From positions 479,557 to 543,556 of the forward strand of contig JAKMXF010000011.1 in the NCBI GenBank assembly GCA_024704765.1: 64,000 bases of DNA, given 5' to 3'. The translations under genes and the position numbers were made by a program. Every line of letters starts with the position of its first letter. Position 1 is the stretch's first letter. This stretch comes from Oopsacas minuta (taxonomy: Eukaryota > Porifera > Hexactinellida > Lyssacinosida > Leucopsacidae). Below the pieces are notes generated by a model. The model worked only from the letters and a program-made list of their open reading frames with translations, ran no database searches and was not told where the DNA came from. Below, piece by piece: positions 32,281-43,141 of the stretch.

Positions 32281-34505
32281 ACACAGGTCAACAAGGTTTT
32301 TTCATCACAGAGCATATATGATTTTTCTAACGTGATTTTTTGTCCTGATTTCAAATCTGCTCTCCGTTATCTATCACGTGTAGCTTTTTCATAAAATCCA
32401 ACCATATTATTCCATTATTTTCAATAATATAATTCTAAATATTTTAAAATTTTACAATAGCAAAGTAACACAATTAGTATATTCATGGAATATATCCCAA
32501 TTTACTAGCTCTATATATTTTCTCTTTTTTGAATCAATCAATCTGGTTTCTCATAATGCATCGCAGATGTATCAATACACCAGACAGTTTTTGCTATGTT
32601 TGTGGCTCCTTTTGTTTAAAATCACAACGACGTACCATAACCAATGACCTCAAGAGAATATATAGCCAGTATTTTGATTGTCCTTTAGGTGATCAAGATA
32701 AGATGTGGGCGCCTCATGTGATTTGTTCTGCTTGTTCTAGTGGCTTACGTGATTGGGTGAACAAAAGAAAACTTCAATGCCTTTTGCAATACCAATGGTT
32801 TGGAGGGAACCAAAGAATCACTACGATGATTGCTATTTTGTATCGTAAATACCACTGGGTTTTCGATGAAAAATAAACATAAAATAATTTACCCAGATTT
32901 GGAATCTGCTCGCAGACCAGTTTCTCACAATGTCTCCTTGCCTATCCCCACTCCTACGTTATATGAATTTGATTCTCTTTCTGATGATGTAGATACTTTG
33001 TCATATTCAATGGACGACTCTTCTATTGGTTCAGAATACGTCACGGAAGATAGTAATTTAGCGCCCCAAACCTTCACACAAGGTGAATTGAATGACCTTG
33101 TCAGGGATCTTGATCTGTCGAAGGAAAAAGCAGAACTTCTTGCATCAAGGCTTCAACAAAAGAATTTACTCAACAAGAATGTTATAGTGTCCCACTACCG
33201 TAAAAGAAATTTTTGATTTGGCTCAATATTTTACAGTTGATGGTCCTCTCTATTATTCTAATGATATTGACGGGCTGTTTTCTAGTTTGACACAGGAACA
33301 TTCATCTTCTGATTGGAGCCTAAATATTGATCCATCGAAACGTAGCTTGAAAGCCGTTTTATTGCATAACGGAAATATAAATTCTGAAATTCAATTGCTC
33401 ACTCTGTACATCTTAAAGAGTCCTATATAAACCTGGAAGAGGTTTTGGTTGCGTTCAAATATAGAACACACAGGTGGAATATGTGTAGGGATCTTAAGGT
33501 CATTGGTCTGTTAATGGGATTGCAACAAAGATTTACCAAATATTATTGCTTTCTTTGTTTATGAGACAGTCGTGCAACAATAGATCATTACAAAAAGCGT
33601 GATTGATCAAGAGAACAAATTATGAAGTAGGAACATCCAACATTGAATATACATCATGGGTAGATCCTATTAATATCTTTTTGCCACCACTTCATATAAA
33701 ACTCGGATTGATGAAAACTTTCGTCAAAACAATGAGTAAAACAAATTCTACAGGGTTTCGCTATATTATTGAGAAATTTCTCAAACTAAGTGTGGTAAGC
33801 TTAAAGGGGTGCATTCATTGGACCACAAATTAGGGAAGTTCTTAAGGATGGAGAGTTTGACAATATACTTTCCGCTAAGGAATTCACAGCTTGGAAATCT
33901 TTCAAATGGATTTGTGAAAACTTTTTAGGTAATATGTAGTCAACAGAGTATATAGAGGGAGTAAAAAACTTAATTCAATCATATGAAAACATGGGATGCC
34001 GTATGTCACTGAAATTACACTTTTTGTACTCCCATCCTGATTTTTTCCAGAAAACCTTGGTGCTGTAAGCGATGGACAGGGCGAACGATTTCATCAAGAC
34101 ATTCTCAGAATGGAAAATCGATATCAAGGTTTCTGGAATGACAGTATGATGGCGGACTATTGCTGGATGTTATACAGGGATGAACCCGATAGAGTTCACC
34201 AAAGAAATTCTTACTCTCAACGTTTTTGACGTCTTAAATATTTTCTTTTTGTTTATTCAACTTATATATCTCACAAATGTGAAAATTTTCAATTTCCTAT
34301 TGCAAGATAGTTAGATTCTAATTTGATACTCAATTAATTATTGAATTATTCACATTGAGTTCGAAAAATTCAAGCTAGAATATAAAACATGTATACGTGT
34401 TAGAGAGGAATGAATGGCAGATTTGAAATCAGCACAAAAAGGTAGTCAAGAAAAATACCCATTTTTGCTTGATGAGAATAAGAAGTGAAATTTGTTGACC
34501 TGTGT
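32281..34505 (+). mobile_element. 2.2 kb DNA element with 14-bp perfect TIR carrying the zinc-finger protein family
   Basis: ACACAGGTCAACAA at 32281 is matched by TTGTTGACCTGTGT ending at 34505. Inside the ends, GATTTCAAATCTGC at 32347 and its complement near 34420 extend the homology. The enclosed coding region is the decayed gene at 32555-34228. The target site lies inside a small TIR element; the duplication at the ends is short or degraded. Confidence 0.75.
32555..34228 (+). pseudogene. Transposon-type zinc-finger protein family, copy 2 (multiple frameshifts)
   Basis: In order, across several frames: FCYVCGSFCLKSQRR and YFDCPLGDQDKMWAPH with VICSACSSGLRDW; KHKIIYPDLESARRPVSHN; a linker; QYFTVDGPLYYSNDIDGLFS, DWSLNIDPSKRSLKAVLLHN; WNMCRDLKVIGLLMGLQ and YYCFLC; NIFLPPLHIKLGLMKTFVKT; then EFTAWKSFKWICENFLGN, NMGCRMSLKLHFLYSHPDFF and a final block. 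This order and the IFLPPLHIKLGLMK block are diagnostic of the family. At least five stops or shifts make it non-functional. The chemistry is unknown; its position between TIRs suggests it is the element's own protein, possibly a transposase. Confidence 0.75.
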
Positions 34506-34577
34506 AATCTGACAATTTTTGAACTGTCATGTCTCAACGAGTGTCGGTTTATGCAGGTTCCACTGTAGTAGTACTAG

Positions 34578-34633
<56 letters not shown>
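34578..34633. repeat. GTT microsatellite
   Basis: About 18 GTT units directly after the right end of the split TIR element. Confidence 0.95.
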
Positions 34634-34634
<1 letters not shown>

Positions 34635-34904
34635 TTGTATGCCAGGAGATTGTATATTGATATTAGTTCATCCTATAAGAAAGCTGGACAATTCATCTTT
34701 TTTGGCATTTCTAAACAGGACAATATATATATGAGATAGAAAAGTGAGTTTCTAAGAATGAACTCACAAGGCACTCTGTTACAAATCAACCGGTGATACT
34801 CGTAGCAATTGAAACCGCGAAATACTCTTATTGATAAAATATTATTCAATAATATTAATAAAAATAATTATGTCCATTGCCTAAGTCTGGACATAGATAA
34901 TATA

Positions 34905-35226
34905 AATAGAATAATAATAAAATATAATATATCACCAATGTTCTTTATCATCACATTGATCACTATATTCCGTAACAACATTCCATAACATTGCCTTTCT
35001 AACTTTATCCCCCCTTACCCTCTCCCAATTCTTCCTAGCCTCCTCCCATTTCCTCTTCGCCCGTCTGATCTAGGCCTCTCTCTTACCTCCCTAGTTATCT
35101 CTTTAATTAACTCTTCCCGTTCTTCTCTAAACCTCTGGCGCTTCTCCCTGATTTCGTGATTCACTTCTAGCAATTGGTCACTGCTCACCTTAACTTTCTC
35201 CTCCATATTATCAATTTCATCTTTCG
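34905..35226 (-). pseudogene. Dispersed coiled-coil/TM ORF family, copy 2 (broken)
   Basis: 34910-35050 is about 90% identical to 6680-6840. Upstream on the minus strand the frame reads MEEKVKVSSDQLLEVNHEIR and then a charged helix (REEREELIKEITREVRE), after which the frame differs from the one encoding WEEARKNWERVRG. The N-terminal portion diverges from copy 1 while the core is retained. Confidence 0.5.
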
Positions 35227-35411
35227 TTTAGTTTAAACTTCCGTTAGCAATCATAGGAAATGGAAGATAAATCGGATATACTGTCGTGATATTTTACCCC
35301 CAAAACTGTACGGGAAAAGAGGTAACATAACCAGGGATATCAATACAATTCAATACAATGGGACTTCAAATATTGAGCACTCGATATTAGATTTCTTCAT
35401 TCGATACTTGT

Positions 35412-35897
35412 TATATGTTCAGAATTGATCGAAGAAACTGGTAGACCACCAGGGCTGATTGTTGGCATACAGGGGTATTTTGGGTCTGGGGCGGACTAGT
35501 TGAGTCTTGGACGAAAATTCACACCTGACGAAATTATGACGTCATTGTCACTGTTCTGGATTTTCAAAAGACCAGATTATTAGCCACTGCTCAGCCAATA
35601 TACATGTTAGAAATTTGGAAATTAAATAATATGTGCCACTACACATGTCAAATGTCATGACGTCACGATTTTGAAAATGCCCCCTCATCACGAATGAATT
35701 CTTCATTATCACTATAAAAATATCAAATTTTCCAAATTTCGTGTATATTTAGGTTTCATAATACTCAGGGCGCCCAAATTACTAACCAAAAGCCACGTAT
35801 CAGCTACAATACTACTACAGTAACTATATGTAATTTGGATGGACCATGAATAATTAAAAATACAAATTTTCAACTTGAGGCACATAGTGCTGAGTAT
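35412..35897. repeat. Dispersed 490-bp repeat, copy A
   Basis: It begins with AGAATTGATCGAAGAAACTG and ends with GAGGCACATAGTGCTGAGTA. The same text, about 80% identical with indels, is at 61326-61813, and a 5' truncated portion is at 48602-48737. There are no TIRs and no ORF. Confidence 0.8.
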
Positions 35898-36077
35898 ATT
35901 ATAAAATATAAACAATCCATAAAATAAACTTAGATCACATCCAAAATAATTACATAATTATGAAAAATAACATGAAGATACAAACAACCCCGGTTAATCC
36001 TATCAGAACAAATAAAATTAATACTGATAAATTCAATTACTAAATCAGCAATAGTGTTTGCATAGAGATAGTAATAT

Positions 36078-38150
36078 CTAGCTGAATATACGTATCCACT
36101 TTATGATCGGCCGTCTACACTTATGACACTCCTTCAGCTGTTCAGCACAAACCTTACAAGACACGTGACCACAAGGGTCAAAGGCTACCCGGAACCTTTC
36201 TTTATAGCTCTCACAACAAATATCGCATTCATCTTCTTCCTTCGGTTGGAGAGATTCTGTAGGTGAAATGTGAGGAGGAGGAGCAGGCGGGAGAGAATGG
36301 GTTAGATTGGGGGGCAATGGAACTGGGATATCATCTATAGCTGGAGGATAGGATATTCTTGGATTAACTGGTATATGAGTTTGGTCAATCAAATTGTGAT
36401 TTCCTTGTACCCTCAGGCGTCTCTCGAGAGCGAATGGAGCAAGAGGATTAAAATTTGTAACTTCTCCATTACAGGTGTAGCATCGAGAGCCGTCTATAGA
36501 ATGCACTATACAGTAGGTAACATGACCACATGGCGTATTCATAAACTCAGCCATCAAATTACAAAGTGTACAGTCAGGAAGTTGAGGGGGAGCTTTGTCC
36601 TCACAGTAACGTCTGACGTCAGGACTTAGCTCAGAGAGAGCTGATACTCCGCTAATATTCTTCTTCAGGTAACGCACACGTTTCTGAAGGAGATAGCAAC
36701 ACAGGGCAATTCTGATATGAGAGCCATATTGCTGTTCTACCTCCTTGAATACAGCCTGTAGTGTAGTAGCATGTCGGAGTAGAGAAAGGTCGTAGTTATC
36801 ACAGTTAGAATTAAATAAAATATGTAAAGCATTATTACCAAAGCTGTCAGTAGAGTATGCGTCACAACCTTTCTCAGATATTGCATCTAGCATATGGAAT
36901 TTCTTCTCGTAGACAGCAAATAGGAAAGGTGTTAGCTTAATGTTACTGTCTCTCTGTTCCAGATTAACGATAGGACATCCTAGTATCAGTACTAGACAGT
37001 CGAAATGATCTCTGAGTATAGCTAGATGCAGTGGTGTCAGTCCGTCATATTGCCCTCGCTTAACTTTGATATTAACCAGGTTCGGTCTCTTTTGGAGGAG
37101 ATAACCAACTACTTTACTACTATTCTGGAGGATACCGACATGCAGTGGAAGTAACCCAGTACCGTCACATAGCTCTGGATCAGCTCCGGCATCCAACAGA
37201 TTCATAACAGTATTTAGGTTAGAGACACGAGCAGCTATGTGTAAGGCAGTTTCCTGTGTGTAACTGTCTCTAATCTTAACATTACACTTCTGAGACTGAA
37301 TCAGCTCAGTAGTAATCTCATTAAGGTTACGTTCTATTGCTAACAATAGCGGATATTTGTTGTTAAGTTTCCCAGGGTCATTAGGCTTAGCTCCTGCCTC
37401 AATCAAATGGCGTACACACATTGGGTTAGGAAACACTTCACAGCAATACATGAGGGGAGTCTTGCCCTGTAAGTCAGGTTGATTAGGGTCCACACCTTGA
37501 CCCAAGAGGTAAGACACAATCTCGTCATTACCAGCATTGCAGGCTATGTGTAATGCATTCATTCCATTCACACACTCTGTCAGGAGTTGAGGGCTTGCTT
37601 GGCTGATAGCTTTAACACGATCTAGGTCTCCGTTAGCTACAGCAGTGGATAATGATTCTGGTCCGTATTGGACGGGTGCAGGGGCAGGAACTGGTCCCTC
37701 TCGTGAATTTGGTGGGCCAATTGGTATCAGAGCGTTAGGATTAAACGTCCAACTGCTTCCGGCTACTTCAACTCGTAAATCTCCATCCGCGAATACTCGC
37801 TTCACCTCTCCGTCTTGTCCGATGGTATTAGACATTGCATCCACCCAACCTCCGTGATCTCTCTGTAACTCTTTCGTTCTCCTCTCGTCATCCAGAACCT
37901 TGACCCTATCTCCGACTTGAAATGGCATAACTCGAGTTAGGATTATCGGATTGAATGCCCAGCATTCTCCCGGTTCATATTCTACATCTACTGTGTGATA
38001 ACCTACTGACGTGATCTTACCGATTCTACCCATACACCGCGCCATTTCGGGACGCCATCCGCCATAACTCTCTTGCAGCTGTTGAACAGTGTCCACATCT
38101 AGTAGAATAGACACTCGCTCATTTACTTGCCAACCATGTAACTCTGTCAT
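36078..38150 (-). CDS. Mind-bomb-like E3 ubiquitin ligase (SH3-type repeats, ankyrins, two RINGs)
   Basis: This is an intronless gene of 690 residues with its ATG at 38148-38150. Residues about 5-73 and 75-144 are two copies of the mind-bomb repeat (GDRVKVL..E....LQ..HGGW...M....G..G.V, ending SWTFNPNAL). Residues about 165-480 are ankyrin repeats (NALHIACNAGNDEIVSYLL, TALHIAARVSNLNTVMNLL, TPLHLAILRDH). About 547-583 is a degenerate RING (CTLCNLMAEFMNTPCGHVTY...CYTC) and 640-682 a C-terminal RING (CDICCESY, PCGHVSCKVC, CHKCRRPI). Mind bomb ligases ubiquitinate Delta-type Notch ligands. The N-terminal MIB/HERC2-ZZ-MIB ligand-binding part is missing, so the target may differ. The cytoplasmic location is inferred. 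The ligase assignment is firm because the last RING keeps all its zinc ligands. Confidence 0.88.
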   Translation of the reverse strand: MTELHGWQVNERVSILLDVDTVQQLQESYGGWRPEMARCMGRIGKITSVGYHTVDVEYEPGECWAFNPIILTRVMPFQVGDRVKVLDDERRTKELQRDHGGWVDAMSNTIGQDGEVKRVFADGDLRVEVAGSSWTFNPNALIPIGPPNSREGPVPAPAPVQYGPESLSTAVANGDLDRVKAISQASPQLLTECVNGMNALHIACNAGNDEIVSYLLGQGVDPNQPDLQGKTPLMYCCEVFPNPMCVRHLIEAGAKPNDPGKLNNKYPLLLAIERNLNEITTELIQSQKCNVKIRDSYTQETALHIAARVSNLNTVMNLLDAGADPELCDGTGLLPLHVGILQNSSKVVGYLLQKRPNLVNIKVKRGQYDGLTPLHLAILRDHFDCLVLILGCPIVNLEQRDSNIKLTPFLFAVYEKKFHMLDAISEKGCDAYSTDSFGNNALHILFNSNCDNYDLSLLRHATTLQAVFKEVEQQYGSHIRIALCCYLLQKRVRYLKKNISGVSALSELSPDVRRYCEDKAPPQLPDCTLCNLMAEFMNTPCGHVTYCIVHSIDGSRCYTCNGEVTNFNPLAPFALERRLRVQGNHNLIDQTHIPVNPRISYPPAIDDIPVPLPPNLTHSLPPAPPPHISPTESLQPKEEDECDICCESYKERFRVAFDPCGHVSCKVCAEQLKECHKCRRPIIKWIRIFS

Positions 38151-41100
38151 TGGTTGAATACCAACAAGTGTTTATAACTGGATTGCGAAAAATACAACTG
38201 ATAACTCGAATAAGTAAATCTGTTTTGAATCAGTTGTACAAAACTAATAGAAAATAGTCATATGTAAAGTTTGAATAAGATCTAAATGATATCAATCAAT
38301 TAGAAATTATGTTCTGCATTTATCCTATTCATAACTTATTTGGATTTTCTATTTGATGCCATTAATAACTATAGGTAATAGTCTTCCTGTATGTATCCAA
38401 TATGATTGGCTCAGTAAATATTTTCCAGTAAAGACTAAAGAATTAGTTTGGAATAGCCAGGATAGTGAATTATTACATCAGCTAGTGGAAAATATTTACC
38501 ACTGGAGAGCATTGTGCCTCTCAGATATGGACCACCATTGGGAGAGGATCAGCCTCTACAAATTTGTACACGTAAGGTAAATTTGAATGTATAATTGTAT
38601 ATACATACTAGTTAAGACAATTCCAACCCTCCAAATGGAATAGCGTGTGAGGATACAGTCCAGATAATAAATAAATTAAGCGCTTGTTAATTGTTAGAGC
38701 ATTTTTGAAATTATTGAAAATGTTTTTTCTAGATTCCACATAAGGAATGATATGACAGACTTGAACATTTTCTGAAATATTTTATTGGACTGTATACAAA
38801 ATGGTTCAATGTTTAGAGGCATACCTGACGTTTAGGAGTCACCATTTAAGAATTCCTGATCTACCCCCAATAATTATATCTCGTTCCTACGTACCATGCC
38901 AGTCGTGTGCTACCCGGAATATTTCGGCCGAGAGCACTGCTATTAACATTGAATGCTTTTACTGTGGTCATAGGCGCCGAACCCGGGGCTCCTCGTTTGG
39001 TTTCAGACCCATAGAGCTAATACAAAAATTATGAGTGCGCCCCTTGGATCGTTCAAATTGTTGCAAAGTTCGGCGCCCCTGCTGTGAGCAGGGTGTTGTT
39101 ATGCAGGTGTATGCCCCTAAGAACCTGGATGAAACCCTGGCTGTGGGCAATAAAATATCTAAACATACGTCCGATCCCAATTGACCTATTTCAGTAATTT
39201 ATCCTATTATACGTATAGACATATAACTAATATTAGTATTCATGTTAATTAGTGGTTAGAATTGCTTCATAATATTAATCCAGATAAGATAAGTGACAAA
39301 TATAATTGCTTGGTATAAAGTTTATTTAATGATATTACCATAAACAGAACCACACAAATATTGTTATTTACTCAGGTTAATCGGGCCAACACCTTTATTC
39401 CGCCTAATCGGTTCATAATGGCCTGGTCCAAATGTGACCCTATTAAGCGGAGTCTACTCTATATATATACGTGTGTAACATATAGCGAATTGTCCGGTAA
39501 TGAGGTGCCCATATAGTGAAGTGTCCATATAGTGAAGTGTCCATATAGTGAAGTGTCCATATAGTGAAGTATCCATTTAGTGTATCGTCAGTGCAGTGAA
39601 GTGTCTGTGCAATGAAGTGTCCATTTAGTTAAGTGTCTGCAGCGAAGTGTCCCTGTGTCCGTGTGGAACAGGTGTTGATATTATACAATAATAATTTCGT
39701 ACATATTTCGAGCCAATTATTCAAAATTGATTCCTATTTTGCGACATCTACAGCGGTAGATCTCAACATGTTCCTTAGAATACATTATGCATATAATATG
39801 GAATATCTTGAATTGAATACTAAACTCAGAGAAATTAGTAAACAATTCAATTTGTCTGCTCTATGGCTTAAAACTCAAATAATTCAGGTGATTTGCTTTG
39901 TTGGAAATTAACCACTCAACCTATTAATAGCCAAATCATAGCAAACCAGTAAACACCACAGAAACACTTTGGTAAACCATTGATCAACATTCACTACCAA
40001 AGGAATGTGAGAGATCTGATAACGGGTGCAACTCTATAGCTACCAGTTACTGGTTAATACATCCACAGAGAAAATGAATGTAATACTGTTCCGATGAGAA
40101 TACGGTGGTATAAAAGTATTAATGTGGTTTAAACATCAAGAACCTGGTTTGATCGACTATATTTGTTATTACGAACAGTTCATCATCATGTATGTATCCG
40201 TACCTCCTTCATTACTAGATGATTGCCCGTATATATTGCAATATAGCGTACAGCAAATACGAGCAATCATCTTGTATAGTATTTCAATTCATCGAACAAA
40301 TGATAAATCACCAAGTTATGAAATTAATGGAACAGATTTTATTGTATCCGTTTTGAAATTATGACCAAGTGTATCGAGTGAGTGATAAATATTTTCAGAG
40401 TTATCTATAAACGATAATTACAGCGAGCACATGTTAGCAGGTATGTTCATTCAGTAGAAATCTTAACATTAAGGTATATACAATATATACGTAAATTAGA
40501 TTTCATAGAGATCAATTAATAATTATTTAATCAAAGGAATTCTTAAGCTAAGCTAAATAGAGAATTCTCATCACATATAAATGAATAAATCAGAAAATTG
40601 GAAAAGTGCTAGAGGTACTGCCGTACTGGACATCCTTTGTAATAGCACTCTAGGGGCGACGGAAGCTCCTCTAGGCGCATGATTTTGACGATATTATAGT
40701 TAGGAGCGTGAAATCGAGGATCTTCCCCTATATCGTAACGCTAATTTATTGATTAAGAGTATGAAAATTTGAGAGGAAGGGCGATAGGAGCGTGCTCTGA
40801 AATCCCTCTATAACCCCTTAACAGCATTATAATGAATTCTATAGATAGAAGAGTAGAAATCATTCTTCACCTCGACTTTGTCTCACTTTATTATTTGTCA
40901 AATTTTACGAAAAAAACCAATTTGTTTTACTCGATATTCTCTTATAAAATATTAGTCAGATATTTTACTCTTCGGGCCTTTTATCTTATCAATTATATTT
41001 TTTATCTGAGAAAATAGTATTGATAATATGTTGTCTTTTATGACGCACGTATTGGCGATATATAATTCAATAATTTCACTTTCCTATGATTAGTCTATTT

Positions 41101-43141
41101 TTGTTGCACACTTTGTGGTTGTTTGGGTTGTGAATTATGCTCTCACAGAATCAAAGACACAAACAATAGAACTATACGAAGAAATACCGCTATAATTATA
41201 TATCTTGCCAGGTGGTGTAGAGATAATATATTGCTTATAGATTCATATTTGCTCTAAGAATCAGCTTTTTTTATTCTGAATCTGACTGTTAATAAGAAAT
41301 GTATACAGGAACAGTGGAAGCAAAATTATATTAGGACTGAAATATGGTCAAAACGACAACCCACAGAATATTTTCTTGCTGTTCCATGATAGGATTCACA
41401 ATAAAACATTGCTAAACTAAATTATGAGAGTCAGTAGATAACATATACATGTACTAGTGAGGACAAGTTGATTTATGTATATTTGGCTATATGATAAGTA
41501 TATATCTATATCTATAGTGGGTGACGAAAATTCGTCGAATAATAAAGTATCAGGAATTGTATTTTCAAGGTACTTTTCTCGTTCTTAACTTGTTTATTTT
41601 TTAGACTTTGCTGGGATTTGTTATCGCCCTGACCTTCAAATTATGAGATTCTATGAAGAATATATTACACCTTTGACATAGCGATCGAGAGGTAAAGGTG
41701 AATATTATATCCAGTTCGACGATTCTTCTGTTCGACCAAATTCCTTTGACGATGTTTCCTTTCGACGAAACTCGTGAATCATCTATAGTAAATGTAAACT
41801 GAAATTCGAATTTAGATGCAACGCATTTAACAAGTAATTCGAACTAATGGCTATGAAAATATAGATCACTTGTCACATGAATAATGCGTGTAGTTGACTT
41901 AAAGTTGAGATAGAAATGATTATAGGCTAAATTTAGCAATCTTGGGTGATAAATATAGTACTACGCATTAAACTGTGGTTTTCCAAATAATAACAAACGA
42001 ATATCGTTTGATAATTCGAATGAAGATTGAATATTGGCATATTCGGTTAGCCCTAACTAACTAAATGCACAGTGACAGGAATTCAGTAATCAGTATGCTG
42101 ACACGAATTAAGTATCGCTATGAACTTATCCAGGAGAAATGTATAGTGGTACTTAAATGCACACTTGTTTGCAAAATTATATCAATAATAGCGGTCTGTA
42201 ATCCAAGTTCGTTAATTACAGAGTTTTTGTAATAAAATATCTATTTGAGCGGGATTAGTTCAACTGGAGTTGTTATGAGCAGACTTCGTTATAACGGGCT
42301 GAAATTCAATAGCTTTTGGCCTAAAGGTGGATAAGTAACTTTGTTATAAGCGGAGATTCGTTGTATCCGACTTGGTTATAACGAGAGTTTACTGTAGTTG
42401 TCAATTGGAAAAGCTCGCACGTATGTCGTATTTTATATTTAAGCTACACGAAGTTGTTCTTAATTAATGCCATATGGTGGTATACAGTGTAAAGCTTCTA
42501 TTATAATTACGAATGTATTATACTTCGAATAAAATCTAGCAAAGCCAATCAATCACCGCTAGATTCCATTATACACTCAGTTATTCTGGTTCAATAACAA
42601 TCAACTGATAGTTAAGTAGTTAGGGTTTGTTCATATTAAGTAATTAAGCAAATTAAATTGGAGACTGATTATTTTGATAAGAAATTATGTATTTATGAGA
42701 AAACGCTGTGACTAATAGTAGGGGACAGTTCAGCTAATTCAGGGAAAATCTGTCTCAAAAAGTTCCAAAACGGTCAGAGACTCCATGGAAATTCATGATA
42801 GCTCATTTCTGGTAAAATTTCTACCCACATTGATATTTTTATCAAATAAAGTGTAATAGAATAGAAGTTCAAAAGAGAGAGAGAATAGGGTATTTGAATC
42901 ATTTATTGACATGTAATCGGGTGAAACAGAAAGATAGAGAGGAAATCGAGATATAAAACTCAACATATACACCAACTAAACTTCTATTCTAAAATTTCTA
43001 TGTAGATTGTGTACATGTGAAAATAAACCCAAGAATAACGAATATATACAAATGAACAAAATATGAAAAGTGAATAGCTCTAAATATCTACAGTAAGGAG
43101 TGAAGAGAGTAGATTTAGGCTTCCACTAATTCGGATATAAT
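38151..43141. other. Long gene-poor interval
   Basis: Several open frames of 60-90 codons occur on the plus strand (38356-38580, 38801-39034, 39633-39911, 40122-40364). The first is followed by a good donor-like GTAAGG and the third by CAG/GTGATT, but I could not join them into one frame or recognise a family. 39371-39462 and 42200-42397 contain TIR-element remnants (TTAAGCGGAGTCTACTCTAT; GTTATAACGAGAGTTTACTG). Confidence 0.4.
39507..39655. repeat. 16-bp minisatellite
   Basis: The unit is GTGTCCATATAGTGAA and close variants. Units are nearly perfect at 39507-39575 and degrade to the right (CATTTAGTG, GTGCAGTGAA, GTGCAATGAA). There are no spacers of constant length, so it is not CRISPR-like. 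Confidence 0.85.

Larger units (their letters stand above)
32209..34565. mobile_element. Small TIR element (family of 2733-2900) split by a 2.2 kb insertion
   Basis: The outer ends are CAGTGGAACCGGCATAATCC on the left and TCGGTTTATGCAGGTTCCACTG-type text on the right. The two halves (32209-32280 and 34506-34565) together match the uninterrupted copy at 2733-2900, so the middle is a later insertion. Confidence 0.75.

Noticed and set aside
34519-34734. ORF with a long cysteine run
   Set aside because: It is the reading of the GTT microsatellite in one frame.
38801-39034. Small ORF with CQSC and CFYC pairs, zinc-ribbon-like
   Set aside because: It is a short open frame without a recognisable family or supporting neighbours; two CxxC pairs alone are weak evidence.
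39507-39655. Regular repeat that might be read as a CRISPR array
   Set aside because: Units are directly adjacent without spacers and the context is eukaryotic.
39633-40160. Homeodomain-like text (LREISKQFNLSALWLKTQ, later MWFKHQE) possibly split by an intron
   Set aside because: Spacing between the LS and WF landmarks is five residues too long, the invariant Asn is missing, and the only available acceptor gives an immediate stop.
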